Shown here one piece after another: positions 10,901-22,699 of a DNA stretch of 64,000 bases. The stretch's first letter is position 1. The number at the start of each line of letters is the position of its first letter. Source of the DNA: Polytrichum commune (taxonomy: Eukaryota; Streptophyta; Polytrichopsida; Polytrichales; Polytrichaceae); assembly GCA_950295325.1 (NCBI GenBank), contig OX485805.1:52290758-52354757 (forward strand), read 5' to 3'. The notes beneath the pieces were generated by a model. It was not told where the DNA came from, ran no database searches, and worked only from the letters and a program-made list of their open reading frames with translations. Position numbers and translations under genes: made by a program.

Positions 10901-12500
10901 CATGGTATTTATGCTTGGGTGAGGTTGTCATCTTTGGAAATGGAAACATCTAGATATATGCTTTGTTATGGGTGGGGTGTGTGAGTGTGGGGATGGTGGG
11001 TGTGTGTGTTTTTTGCAAATTACATATTAGGAGTGTCTAAATGGCCTTTTGCATTGGGGATGGTGTGAGGGTGGTGGAGATTATGTGTGGGAAAAAGGAT
11101 ATTTGTAGGGTGACGGAAATGGAGATACAACGGTGGATGCAATTGAGTGACATGGTGTGGGGTTCAATGTGACCAAGGAATTTTGAAAAGGTGTGATGGG
11201 ATATTGGAGGGTGTTGCACAAGAAGTGGACGATTACTTTTATCCATGCAGGGGTATGTATGGGGTCAATGAGATGTTGCCAATTGGTGTCATGTATAAGT
11301 AGGATAGTCATGCTTATTCCAGAGTGGGAGGCTAAAAATTGGGCCCATTTCATTGGTTTCCACGCTTGGGCATGCAGGGGAGATGCAAGTCTAATGTCAT
11401 TCCATTGGTGCGAGTAGCTAGAGCCAGTGGATCCAAAGATGCTATCTCCAGGGAATGGGCTACAAAATGTGGTAACATGTGTGGTGCATAGTAGAGGAGG
11501 AGTATGAGTGGGTACCCTTGAATTTGAAGGTGATTGTGTTGAGTAGTGTAGATTCGTAGAGACGTGGTGTTGAGTTGTGGTCGTTATTTTGGTGGATGAG
11601 GGTGGTTTTGGGGGGGTTTGGGTTAGGTAACGTTCTAGGAGCCATTCAATTTTTTTTTGACAATTTGTGCAAGGGGTTTTAGGGTGAGATATTCAAGGCT
11701 TTTGGTTGGGATTTGTTGATATTTATAGTATGTAAGGTGTGAAGTTGTTGTTGGTGGTGGCGGATGTAGTAATCTTTACTAGTTGGGAGTTTACAATGTG
11801 GTCGCATTGACTAGTGGAGCCAAATAGGTTGTTGTTTGGTTCAATTGTGTTGTATGGGTGTGTGCAACCTATCCATTTAATTGTGTAGTTTATGTGGCAA
11901 GCCTTCGTGGATATGTCCATGGATGTGTTGTGGGATATGGCTAGGATTTTTCTATTTTCAATTATGTGGGAAGAATTGCAGAGGAAAGGGGGGCGATCAC
12001 GGGTGAGCAAATGATCACCAAGGTGGCGTGGGGAGATATGTGGTAGGTAGGGAATAGTGTGTGTGGGAGATATGTTTGGGGTTTACATGGTTTGCCGCAT
12101 GGCATGTGATTTTAGTAGCATGTTAATGTGCTCACGGTGTGTAGGGCGTTTTTAATAGGCGTGATGAGTGCATGGTAACATTGTTTGAATTGAAGGGGGT
12201 GATGAGGTGTTGTCCTATATTGTCAATGACTTCCCAAAGATGGTTTATTTGGAGTTTATGCATCATGGTGATTGATTAAGTAATCATGTTGGTGGGTTCA
12301 CGGTCAAGGAAGTGAGTATGGGGTTGATTTTGCTAAGGTTTGAGAGTAGATGAAGGAGTCGGTGTTGTTGGTTAGTGGAGTGGGGACTCTAGGTGAGAGG
12401 GCGAGGGGTGTGTGGGGCACGGACTGAGATCTACATGGAATGCAATATTTGTAGGCTTCTTGTGAGGGGAGAGGGGATACATTTTGTGGGGGTTGACATG
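10900..12500 (-). other. G+T-rich tract, possibly an old antisense retroelement fragment
   Basis: Over about 1.6 kb the plus strand is dominated by G and T (runs such as gggtgtgtgtg, ggtggtggcgg). The minus strand is therefore A+C-rich like the LINE at 52-64 kb. Minus-strand ORFs (for example 11081-11353, 11723-12010) are rich in His, Thr, Pro, Ser, Ile and Asn like that element, but I could not align them. The identity is a guess from composition alone. Confidence 0.35.
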
Positions 12501-13578
12501 TGGTAGGTCATCAAGACCCCCTAGAATGTTTTTGATCCAAAGATTTTACGCATAACTTTGTTGTGTATAAAAGCTAGACCAAACTTAAACCTTCTTTGCA
12601 GACACTTGAAAATTTCCTTTCTTCATGCATTGTAGTCTGGACGTTTTTAAAAAACTCAAAGCCACACTAAACATCTCATTTATTGTGAACCATATTATCC
12701 ATCTCTAACCCATATTAGTTTTCTTGGTATTGCAAGGTGGCAACTAAAGAGGGTGTCAAGTGACACTTACTTTTACATGACATGTCACAAAGACCACTTC
12801 AAGTAACATGTCGCACCAATTTTAATGCCACAATAAATCATATATTTAGTGTAGTCATTTTATAGAGCATTTAAAAAAAAAAGCTTGAGATTTGAGCATC
12901 AAATAGACGATTTGAAATTAAACCATAAAATTACTAAGAGACAACTACTCACTCCTTTTCTCAAAATTTGTATAACATTGTAGCAATATAATGTTTGACC
13001 ATTGGCCATCATTGGATCCTCTCCAAAATAAAATAAAATAAAATCAACAAATCAACACTTTGTAGAATTTTGTAGTCAAACAAACCTCTCATCCATCCAT
13101 GTTAAAAAAAAATTTGACCTCCTATATGTTTGAGTCTGATTCATCTCAAATGTGATTGAATACACCAACTTAGTCTTCTTTCGAAAGTGGGTAGTTGTGA
13201 TGGGACAAATGAGGTTCTTCATTCATGCTTGCTCCATCATGAGCCAACATCATATCTACATCCATTTATATGTATACCAACATGTTGTCTTTGAAGCTAA
13301 TTCTAGTGTCAAAACAACTTCAAGAAGTAACATTTGAATTGCATGTTACATGAATGAAAGGTTTTTTTGTGTGTTACATGAATATAAGGTTCACTCATAT
13401 ATCACAATTCCCTTGCCAGGTTTGTAACGAAGATGTTGTTCCATGTTCACTTGACATTAACCCACAAAAACAATATACTTTAAAATATAAAGAGAAATTG
13501 AAAGATCATGACATGTATCCATTAAGAAACACTAGGATTTTGAAAGGATTATGACCCAAAGTCCCCCCCGGACACTAA
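12501..13578. other. Intergenic, no gene recognised
   Basis: AT-rich sequence with short ORFs only. The fragment at 13354-13554 lacks recognisable motifs. Confidence 0.45.
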
Positions 13579-13867
13579 GGGCCACTTTACACCTAGAGGC
13601 CGGGCCAATTCATTGTGTAAGAGGCTTGAAATCCTCACTTGTGATTGGCCAAAAGGTTGAAATCGACCCCAACCCCTTTACACCTAGAGGCCGCTCAGGC
13701 CGGGGCGATTTGGTGGTATGAAAATTTTAATCCAAAAATGCAAGGTTTGACATGGCCCAAGCATGTTGAATTGGGTGCATCCAAAATGGAGGGCCAATTC
13801 TTCACTTTGGGGCCAATGTAATATTTCAATAAATATATTATAATATATTTTTAGCGAACCAAATCCG

Positions 13868-14560
13868 TTGGATTATGTGGAAATGCATATGGCTCTTATG
13901 ATTCATCATGACTTCATCCTCTTTCCTTTTTTCTTTGTTTCTCTTCTCTCTCTTTCTCTTTCTCTATCTCTTTTCCTTAGGGACGCTTATCTTGATGAAT
14001 TTTTTTGCAATCGCCAAATTGTTGCTACCGTTTCTAAGGACAGCATGGAGGGGCCTTTAGAGATGAGTAGATGGAATTCTAGTAAAGTGTATGAGGCAAT
14101 ACAAAAGTATCAAAGTGCTCAAGGTTATGTTTTCCACCCTTTCAAACTCTTTTTACAATAACATGTAGGTAGTGTAAGGGTTCCCGAATTTTTTCAACCG
14201 CCTTGTGAAATTTCTATTCTTCTTCTGCCTCTGTTGATTATGGACATGCATGCAAGTAATTTGAAAGAGAAAAGCTATGGAAAAGATTGGGGATGAGGAT
14301 GTACATATTATAGCTCCACCAACGCCGGAAAAAAAACCACAACTACAAAAAAAACCTTGGAAAAAGAACGGGGAGGTGGTTGAAGATGAATAATTGGGCT
14401 CAAAGAATTGGAAGGACCATGACGTAGAGACGATGATTTCGTTGTGCAATGTGATGGATCCATAATTTTTGAAGGATGCAAAGAAACAATGTAAGATTTT
14501 TGCAGGCTTAAAATTATTATTATTATTATTATTAATAAAAACATATTTTAGATTTGGCCA
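13868..14560 (+). pseudogene. Harbinger-associated Myb/SANT-like protein remnant
   Basis: Plus-strand fragments at 13868-14161 (CNRQIVATVSKDSM, SSKVYEAIQKYQ) and about 14270-14500 belong to the accessory DNA-binding ORF of PIF/Harbinger elements. The second fragment reads EKKPQLQKKPWKK and then WKDHDVETMISLCNVMDP, a trihelix-like start with stop codons after VEDE and after VMDP. The same NW-D-(E/K)V--L pattern occurs in the remnant at 27.4-28.2 kb. The protein would help the transposase bind its termini. It is broken by at least two stops. Confidence 0.55.
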
Positions 14561-14979
14561 ATTCGGCATTTTTAAAGGCCTTAACATCTCGCCCCCGAGC
14601 CTTTCCCCCCGCCCAAGGGTTTGTAAGCAACCGTCAGAGGGACAATTTGTGTTTGAACTAGAATTTGATTCATCCACTTCGTGGGCGCGAATATATAGTC
14701 TCTTTGGGAGAGCTCCAAGTCTTCTTTATTTTCTACCATGTCTATTGCATTTAATATGTGGTTCTTATACCAAAACCATTAATGTGATTTCTAGCTCATT
14801 TATTATTTACAACCCTTATGATGCCCAATTTGTTTTTCTACTTCAACCTCACTATCTTTAAGTATTTTCTCATCTCTTTTGCAGCTTGTGTAGCTGTCAT
14901 AAAATAATCAACATCCTCTAGTTGTCCCAGTTGATTTGTATTTTCTCTGAGCATAATTGTTTCTACATTTTTTCCCGTT

Positions 14980-16068
14980 CATCATCAAATTTGTTTGAAT
15001 GTATTATACAAAAGTTATGAAAACAAATGTATGTGGTAACCATATTCGGTATATGTCGGAGAAGCTTGTCAATTTTATTTAATAGAATCTTCCATCTCCT
15101 TTTTAATATACCAAAAGCTCTTTATACCGTCATTCTTGTTGATGATTCGATACAATTCCAATGCAACTTTGCTTTAGGTAATCCATCTTCTTTACTTTTT
15201 AAAAGAAGATAGAACCGTGGCCTTATTAGATAAACAATGTCATCTATAAGCTTGTAAAATAATAGCTCGTCTTTTATCACTATTTTCCCAATATTAGAAT
15301 GTTGGAACAAAATCCAATCATGACAACATTCAACCCATCCAAAATTATAATCCCAAAACCTACATTTGTTATCTACTGTACCTTGAAGTACAACTAAATT
15401 AAAATATCTATAATAATATGAAGTAAAATATATAGGAAGAACAATGATAGATATATTACTTCCATGAACCGCTCCAATGACATAAGATAATTCTTTTAAG
15501 CTCCTCAAATTCGACTGCAATTCTTTCGAAAATAGCTCTAGATTGTTTCTCAATCAATAAGGGTTTTAAACCCTTCTCAATTGCTGCATAAAATTCCCTG
15601 AAATTAATAGATGCAGTACTTTCATCAATTCTATAACTTTTAGCACAACCGTGTAATGAATTACCACTACTAAGTTTATTCAAAGAAAGAGAAATCCGAT
15701 TTCTAAAAGAATTGGATGCTCTAAAATTTGTATCTTTACGACTTAATGATGGAGACAAGACACCGCACAAATAATCAAAAATGTCAAAAAAATAACCTTG
15801 TATGTTGCCTAAATAACTTAATCGAGTAAGATCCACATAATAATATGTCCGCAAAAATAATACTTTGGTCATACATCCAAATACTATGTGTCCTTATGGA
15901 AACACTGCACTCTACAACAATCATAGCAAAAACCATTGTCATGGCAACATAACGTTGATGCAAAACAAGTTTTTGCAAAATTGCAACAACCACCCTAACA
16001 TGTCGTACAATCATGAAGAACACTAGAACCACTAAAATCTTTTGTCTTCGTTCATCCATCTTATACAA
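14980..16068 (-). pseudogene. PIF/Harbinger DDE transposase remnant
   Basis: Read on the minus strand in three frames. N-terminal part 15784-16068: MDERRQKILVVL, then IIFADILLCGSY. Middle 15456-15872: GVLSPSLSRKDTNFRAS, LSSGNSLHGCAKSY, STASINFREF and PLLIEKQS. Nuclease part 15122-15553: YVIGAVHGSNISI, then YYYRYFNLVVLQGTVDNKCRF, GWVECCHDW and SSTRMTV. Below 15122 another frame continues with AFGILKRRWKILLNKIDKL and CFHNFC. Family knowledge places the first catalytic Asp in GA(V/I)DG; here it is His (GAVHG). The second Asp (CCHDW) is present. At least three frame breaks make it inactive. Confidence 0.85.
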
Positions 16069-16284
16069 GTGACAGTGAAAAGAGACAGAGGGCTTAAAAT
16101 TTGCTAGAATTATTAAATCAGCTTGGTTTCTTGACCCTAAAACCCTTACATATGGAAAGATTGGCCCTCCTTATAATCTTATTGTAATGTGTAGTTGAGG
16201 CTGGCCTCCAACTCCAAAGGGGTTGAAATTTCTTGCAATTGACCTCAAGGGGAATTGGCCCGGCCTCTAGGTGTAAAGCGGCCC

Positions 16285-17325
16285 TAACATCATCGATGTC
16301 CTCGTGCCCTAGGTGGGAATCTAATAAGTAGTACTCGCCACCCGACCCAACATTGGAGTAATGGTATTAGAATGAAGGTGTAATAAATGATGGCATATAT
16401 TGGGGAGATGCGGTAGGTGCAACCGAGGTCACTTGGGTTTCTTGCTTGCCAAGTGATTGGGTGGGAAGAGTTACCCTTACAAACCCTCCTCATGAAAGCC
16501 ATTATTAACCTCCAATGTACCTCGAGCCCATGACCTCGGTCATGGGATTGGATGGATGGATGGATGGATGAACAACGATCTATCCAACGGAAATTATCAG
16601 ATTCACCTTGGAAACACGACGAACTCCAATGAAATGGATGAATACCAACATCCATCCATTCACATGGAAATGCAGTACTGGTGTTTTTGAGTGTACCTTG
16701 TACGTACCTTGAAACCGTGACCATCTCACAATGATGCCATCCGAAAAAAAACCGTTCATCCACACCAAAATCATCCAGAGGCCATCACCCATGAGCAATT
16801 TTGTGTGTGTGCACTCTTTGTGGTATTTAGTGTCACACTTTCTATTTGCAAAGGGCCTAAACTAGATAGAAGTCTCAAAGTGTTATGCCTGCTAATTTCC
16901 AACACAAGGAATTTCTTTAAGAAATTTTTTATTTACATAATGATATTTAGCATAGCACATTGGGATATTTCTATGTGATAGTTTTGCGTTTTAGTATGCA
17001 AGGGGAAGTTATTCTTGAGCATACTAATGTCAAGTGTCATGTATGTACATATTGCTATACAGGAGGAAAATGTTCTTGAGCATACGGATGCCAAGTGTGA
17101 TTTGTGTACATATGGTCAACTTGCAGACCATTGTGTAACATAGTCATACACTTGATAGACATTATTAGACATACTCATGCCAATATATTAGTAAGCGCAC
17201 TTGATCGCCGACTATCATGAGGTGACATTAATGATGGACTTGTTGATCATTTGTGTAACCTAGCTTATGTGTAACCTATCATGTGCCCAAAAGTATATGG
17301 TAAGTGACATTATTACGCACGTGAC
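16285..17325. other. Intergenic with a GGAT microsatellite and a small inverted pair
   Basis: A (ggat)5-6 run lies at about 16548-16570. gtggtatttagtgtcac near 16821 is mirrored by gtgacactaaatacc near 17321, which suggests a small element of about 0.5 kb ending where the large inverted duplication starts. The minus-strand ORF at 16290-16763 has no recognisable domain. Confidence 0.4.
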
Positions 17326-19300
17326 ACTAAATACCATTAACAATGCAGTACAAGTGTGGTATTTGAGTGATTTTCCACATGCTTGGAAATTGATATCATA
17401 ACGTTAGGAGTTTTGAAATTATTATAAATTCTCAAAGGCAAGGTTCTCTCCCAACCTATATTCACGTCATAGGTTGACCTATTTCCAATAACTGGGAAAT
17501 GAAAACTTTAGTATAATTATTGCCCTTTTCAAGAAACCTAAATCCATGCCCTTTTAAACTTATTTATTCCATCACTATGAATGTGACGGCGCCACCCTTG
17601 GCTTTTCACAACTGTTTTCATCATGTTAGAGAATGACGACATGTGTGGAACTTCACCACTGTAGAGGACTCTATATGTTTGCAACTATGACTAGCTGCTA
17701 CTACTACAGTAGAGGATTAACAACTTGTAGCACTTATCGAAGTTAAGCATATGCTTTGAAAATGTTGGCATGCGACTCAAGAGAAAGGCCACCCCAACTT
17801 CATCTTGAGATACCCACCAAATGTGAAAATTAGTTTGGTAATACAATCTTGATTCCCATGGGTAAGTTCTTTAACACCGTTGTTAATGTTGATTTTTGAC
17901 ACCGTAGATGCACCTATAAACCTATCCATGGCACTTTCAAGGGTTCCTCCACAATCCACCATGTGGAAATGAAATTAGAAACATACGAGTGCCCCAATAG
18001 AGAATTCATATATGATCCCAAGTGTTAGTGAGATCTTTCAATTTACCTTCTTATCCAATCAAAATGATTGTTTCCTTCTTTTTAAAAGATACCATGTTTG
18101 AGTGCAACACCCATAACATTATTAAGCAAAGTGCTTCCGTTCATGTGGGCCCCAAGAATATAACCATGGATGCCGTCACTAATGCAAATTTAGCCTGAAT
18201 GTGCCCTAGTTGCGGTATCCCATGGTTATGTTCTTGGGGACACATAAACGAACACACTATACTCAATAATGTTATGCCTATTGGACTTTCAATTTTTGAA
18301 ATTGGAATTGATATGTGAGGAACAATTTTTTTTAAAACAAACAATTAAAGAATCTTATATTGTCATCCAATATTGAGATATTGAAGTTGTGTGACCTGCT
18401 CTTAAGTAGCATGCCGACACTTTAATAGTCAATGCCTACTTTCGACACATGATTCAATTTGTTAATCCATCATTATAGTAGTTGGCTAGTTGCAAATGTA
18501 TAGCGTCCTTTAAAGCTATGAAATTTCACATATTATGTAGTTAGTCTTGTCTAGAATGATGAAGACGTTGTGAAGAAATCACACATGTTGCCTTCACATT
18601 TGGCGTGATGGAAAAAGTAAGGCCGAAACCCTACTAGGGGCCGGCAGTTCGAATATGTTGTCGTGATTGGCCAAAGCAGAGGTGCAGGTGCCCCACTGGA
18701 GGCAGGGAAAAAGGCGGGAGGCTGACAGGGCAGGGCAACCATGGGTCTTGCAAGTGCCAGGGGAGGGTGCCTGGCACTCCGACCCCCCCGGTGCCGGTGC
18801 CCACCTGTCAATACTGGTAACCGCCACCTGGGTTTAAGCTCCCCTGCAGGCCGCAACTTCCCCGCACATGCCTGGCTTCAACCCTCCGCTCCCCCAGTTC
18901 CGGTGGAACTACCCCGGGACCCTGCCGCTAAGTGGGGCAGTGCAGCCTCATTCTCCCTACACTGGAGGCTACTCTAGCCTCCATTAGCCTAGCCCGGCCG
19001 GCTAATTCCCATCCGCTAGTGGGGTTTCGACCTAAGTTAAAATGGCACGAATTTGAGTTCCTTGTAAAGGGCATTGATTGTACTCAAGTTTTTGTCTCCT
19101 AATGATTGGAAATAAGTTGACCTATGTTGTGAACATGGGTTGGGAGAGAATATTGCCCTTGGGAATTTATTGTAGTTTCAAAACTTGAAAATAAACTATG
19201 ATTGTTTTGCTAAACATTGTGATGTCAATTTTTAAACATGTGAAAAATCACTCCAATATCACACTTGTGCGAAATTGCTTATGGGTAATGAAAATGAGTA
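17326..19300. repeat. Large imperfect inverted duplication (about 2 kb), centre near 18195
   Basis: The left arm pairs with the reverse complement of the right arm along its length. Examples: acaagtgtgg at 17350 with the mirror at 19260; ttctctcccaacc at 17448 with the mirror near 19140; atttgcaacta, ggattaacaa and gttggcatgc-act-aagag near 17685-17782 with mirrors near 18400-18510; and a near-perfect hairpin cccaagaatataaccatgg / ccatggttatgttcttggg at 18151-18238. The arms look roughly three-quarters identical, so it is old. A 412-bp MITE is inserted in the right arm. No protein is encoded. Confidence 0.8.
18621..19032. mobile_element. GC-rich Harbinger-type MITE inside the inverted duplication
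   Basis: The ends are mirrored: GGCCGAAACCCTACTAGGGG on the left, and GGTCGAAACCCCACTAGCGG as the reverse complement of the right. TAA flanks both sides (18618-18620 and 19033-19035), the PIF/Harbinger signature. The partner arm of the surrounding inverted duplication has a single TAA at the corresponding place (…aaataagtttaaa…), which acts as an internal empty site. The body is strikingly GC-rich against an AT-rich background and has no plausible gene. Confidence 0.8.
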
Positions 19301-22040
19301 TGTTTACATTACTAGCATGTCATGAGCACAAGGGATGGATGGGCTAGCTACCCATTCATCATCAACATCTCCTTTTGTTCATTATGTTTTCATTGTTGAC
19401 TTTTAGCCCAAAAACATATATCACAATAGAGTTATTTGTAAAATTTCTTGAAGAGGGATGAAATTGTGAGTTCATCATTCTTTGAGAAAACTTTCTATCA
19501 AATGCTCGTTAGCTCATCATGTATCGGGCCTATATTGAAAGCCAAATTAAAACTTTTGGGACCTCCTATCTTCACCTCTCAAACTTTGAGAGAATTTTAA
19601 GACCTTAAAGAATGTATGCACATGGGACCCATTGTACTAAATCCCAAGTTGACCTATGCAAAGGTTAGCTTGATCCACCCATCCTAATACAACAAACTAA
19701 AAGATCAACTTCTTATAGTTTGACATCACTCTTTGTGTATGATAATTTATACATTAAGAAAACTAGGATGCAATTTGTGTTAATTTTCATAAACCTGAGG
19801 TTTGAGGCTAAACACATGGTTTCATCTTCTCTACTTTACAAATAACTATAATCTCCAAATGCATATTTGATTTGTCACTTTACTTGGGTTTCATCACTCG
19901 AGATGAAAACAACAATCACATGGTTTGATTGACTTGATGCCATCGAGTCTCCATCCTCCATTTACTTCCCATGAGCATAAAATTCCATGTGAAGTGGATA
20001 TGGTTCGATATCGTCATCATCAACAAACATTCTTGTATGTAGTGACCAAAACACGTTGAAGACTTGCCGTCTTTCCATTGCAAAAGAAAGCAAGTGTGAT
20101 TGATTTGTTGCTTGAACACCAAGCAACCGATTGGGTAAGAATGGATTCGTGATTATAATGCAATATTGTTTTAGGGTACACATCATAACCTATTTGTCTT
20201 TATCATTTGTTTTGATTTTATTTGATTCACAAGCTCTCAATTTACTTGCCGCCAATTGGTGACTCCCATTTATGTGCACATGTGCACTTTGTGTTAAAAT
20301 TTGGTATAAGCATGGGCACACAACCTCGTTGAAATGCCAAGCACCCTTGTTGCCAACTCGCCAAGGTTGTAGAACTTAGCCCATACTCATTCATCTATAA
20401 TGTGAAAAAATTCCTAAATAATTGATTGCCTATGAATCTAAGTTGTTAGTTGATTTGAACTTGGAAATAGTACAACAATTTCCAAATTCAAGCGTTACTT
20501 CATTGAGACTAAGTTGGGATACATTCATGACAAGTTATGGGATACATGTTTATACACAACTCCCTTCATCCACGATGAATGAGTTTTCGTGGTTCAAGTC
20601 CATGACTTGCGATTGCCACATTTACATTGTGTTTGTGGAAGGAATATTTTCATTGTTATAAACGAGAGGGGGAGGTGGTTTATGAACAATGCCATATGCT
20701 GTTGCAAATTATGGAAAACAACTCATTGAGTTCATTATGTAATGTTTGCATGTTTGGTCAATCAATATGCACATGAAAAAACAATTGACTAGGATTTTGT
20801 CTAGCAAGCCCGTCACCTAATCTCACACATGTTCAAATAAGCATATGTGACATGGAGGAATAATAAAGATCATATTTATCATATTTATTTATTTTGTTTG
20901 AAAACATTCGAAACAACTGATAGCAAGTGAACGTGGTTGTTTTGGTGTCATAAACTAATATGTAGGGTTACATTTGAGGTAAGTCAATCTCAAAACCATA
21001 AGAGACGTGTTTTGTTGGCTAAGATATGTGTTCCTATAAAACAACTCCATTTGACCAACACATGAAACTTAACCTTTATGTCACTTTCTTGGCTCCCAGT
21101 AAACCAATTGCAAGGGGTATATGACTATTTGTTCAAAATATTGTTAAGCAAATAGGAAGATTACCCCCTCCCCCCAATCCACCCACCTAACAACCCATCA
21201 CCCCCAATTTAATATGCCACTTCTCTTTGGTGCTACTAATCCTTACTGCAAGCCACATCAAACTACTTCACACATGAGTTAAATATGTACATCATATGAT
21301 ATACATATCATACACCATCATTTGAAAATCTATGATACTAAGAATAACCCCATGAAGGTTTAATAATAGCATTGTCGTGGTAGAGTGCATTGCAATTGTA
21401 GCACCAAATGGACATATCTTGGTGAATGGAATGTCAAGGCTAGGGTCCCATGCATGCTATTACTTGGTGCACTTGCCTACTAGCCTCACGATTACGTGAT
21501 GGAACATGTAACGCAATGTTTTCTTTCCTCACATAAATGATTTCACTCTAGTGTAGTACTTTAAGAGGTGACATTGAATGGTTCAACTTCTTCTTATCGT
21601 CCTTGTTGGTGGACATGAATGACGTTCTTGAAAACATAAAAGGACATAATGGGGACCATGGGTTTCACCTCTCCCAAAAAGAATCAGTTTTACACCAAGC
21701 CCAAGGGGAGTCAATGTGACAATAATAAACTTCAACATGGTTGACTTCACGATAAGTTTGATTTTGAGGCAACTTACTCGGATTATAAGAGCACGCTTGC
21801 GTTGACACTTGCTAATATTATGTTAAAATCATGGGTGCCTTAAACCCTATACTTTAATTTGGATCTTATGGGAACTCCAAGCTTAGGTTGCTCAAGGTTG
21901 GAATTGTGCTAGGGTTGGTGATTTTCCTAGCACTCAATTTTAGTGCAGTATAATACATGTATAGCACAAACTACAACAAATTCAATTGCAATGGAAAAGA
22001 ACATAACAACCATCCCGGCCAAACCAAACAACCGATGGGA
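19301..22040. other. Intergenic, no gene recognised
   Basis: About 2.7 kb of AT-rich sequence with only short ORFs (up to 79 codons). None has a recognisable motif, and no element termini were found. Confidence 0.5.
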
Positions 22041-22041
22041 A

Positions 22042-22400
22042 TCAAGAAATAATGCCCATCCGGGGCCTAATCTTCCAAATAACCACTAAAATACTCTTAG
22101 TCACAAGAAGTCCTTTGACACACCAAATTGATTCAAACCCTCTAAAAGCATCTTCATAGGCAACATCCAAAGCTTTTTCCAAGTTGCTAAGGGTTTGTTG
22201 CCAGTCAAGCCTACCATAATCAAGTAAAGAATCCCACACGACTTAGTATGTTTTCTCCATCAGACATTGAATGGCATTGAACGTCAAATGGTTCCTTTGA
22301 CACCAAATAATTTACGACATACCATTCCTCAAGAAAAACCAAATGCGACTGAAAGGTTTAAGTGATCTGCACTATAATTCTTGACAGTCTTAGATACAAT
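22042..22400 (-). pseudogene. Possible C-terminal fragment of a non-LTR reverse transcriptase ORF
   Basis: The minus strand reads IIWCQRNHLTFNAIQ, a stop-broken linker, then VVWDSLLDYGRLDWQQTLS, FRGFESIWCVKGLL and KIRPRMGIIS. The W(R/C)QRN-L-FN pattern followed by LLDYGRL-W resembles the tail after the zinc-binding region in some plant LINE ORF2 proteins, from memory. No RT core is seen nearby. It is a short, stop-containing relic. Confidence 0.35.
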
Positions 22401-22699
22401 CACCCCCTTTATAGCAAATAGAAAAGTGTCTCGTTCACAAGGTTCCTCCTCCCATCATTTATGGAACCTAAAGCCATGTGCTCAGTTTTGAGCTGAAAAC
22501 CTAAAACCATGCATGTAGAAAGTTGCAAGGCTAGCTTGTACACTCGCCCATTCAAGATGTTCAATATTTGAGGGGACACATAATTCTTTTGAGGAGCCAC
22601 CAGTGCCTCTCTTGATGTGCATTTTTGGGTGACCCACATAATCAAACCACCTTGAAGATGACGCAACACCAATAATTCACGCCGGTGACAATATCAAAA

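Larger units (their letters stand above)
13579..16284. mobile_element. PIF/Harbinger DNA transposon, 2.7 kb, complete ends, decayed genes
   Basis: The terminal inverted repeats are about 33 bp and begin GGGCC(A/G)CTTTACACC, continuing tagaggccgggccaattc on both sides. They are flanked by the 3-bp duplication TAA (13576-13578 and 16285-16287), as expected for PIF/Harbinger. A second copy of the tttacacctagaggccg motif sits inside the left end at about 13676-13692. Inside are the two genes typical of the superfamily in convergent order: a Myb/SANT-like ORF on the plus strand and a DDE transposase on the minus strand. Both are broken, so the copy is non-autonomous now. Confidence 0.93.

Noticed and set aside
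14153-14861. ORFs of 174 and 130 codons inside the Harbinger element
   Set aside because: They include translations of an ATT microsatellite and lie antisense or out of frame to the recognisable Myb/SANT segments.
16290-16798. Minus-strand ORF of 157 codons
   Set aside because: Low similarity to anything known; overlaps a GGAT microsatellite; no splice or start context of note.
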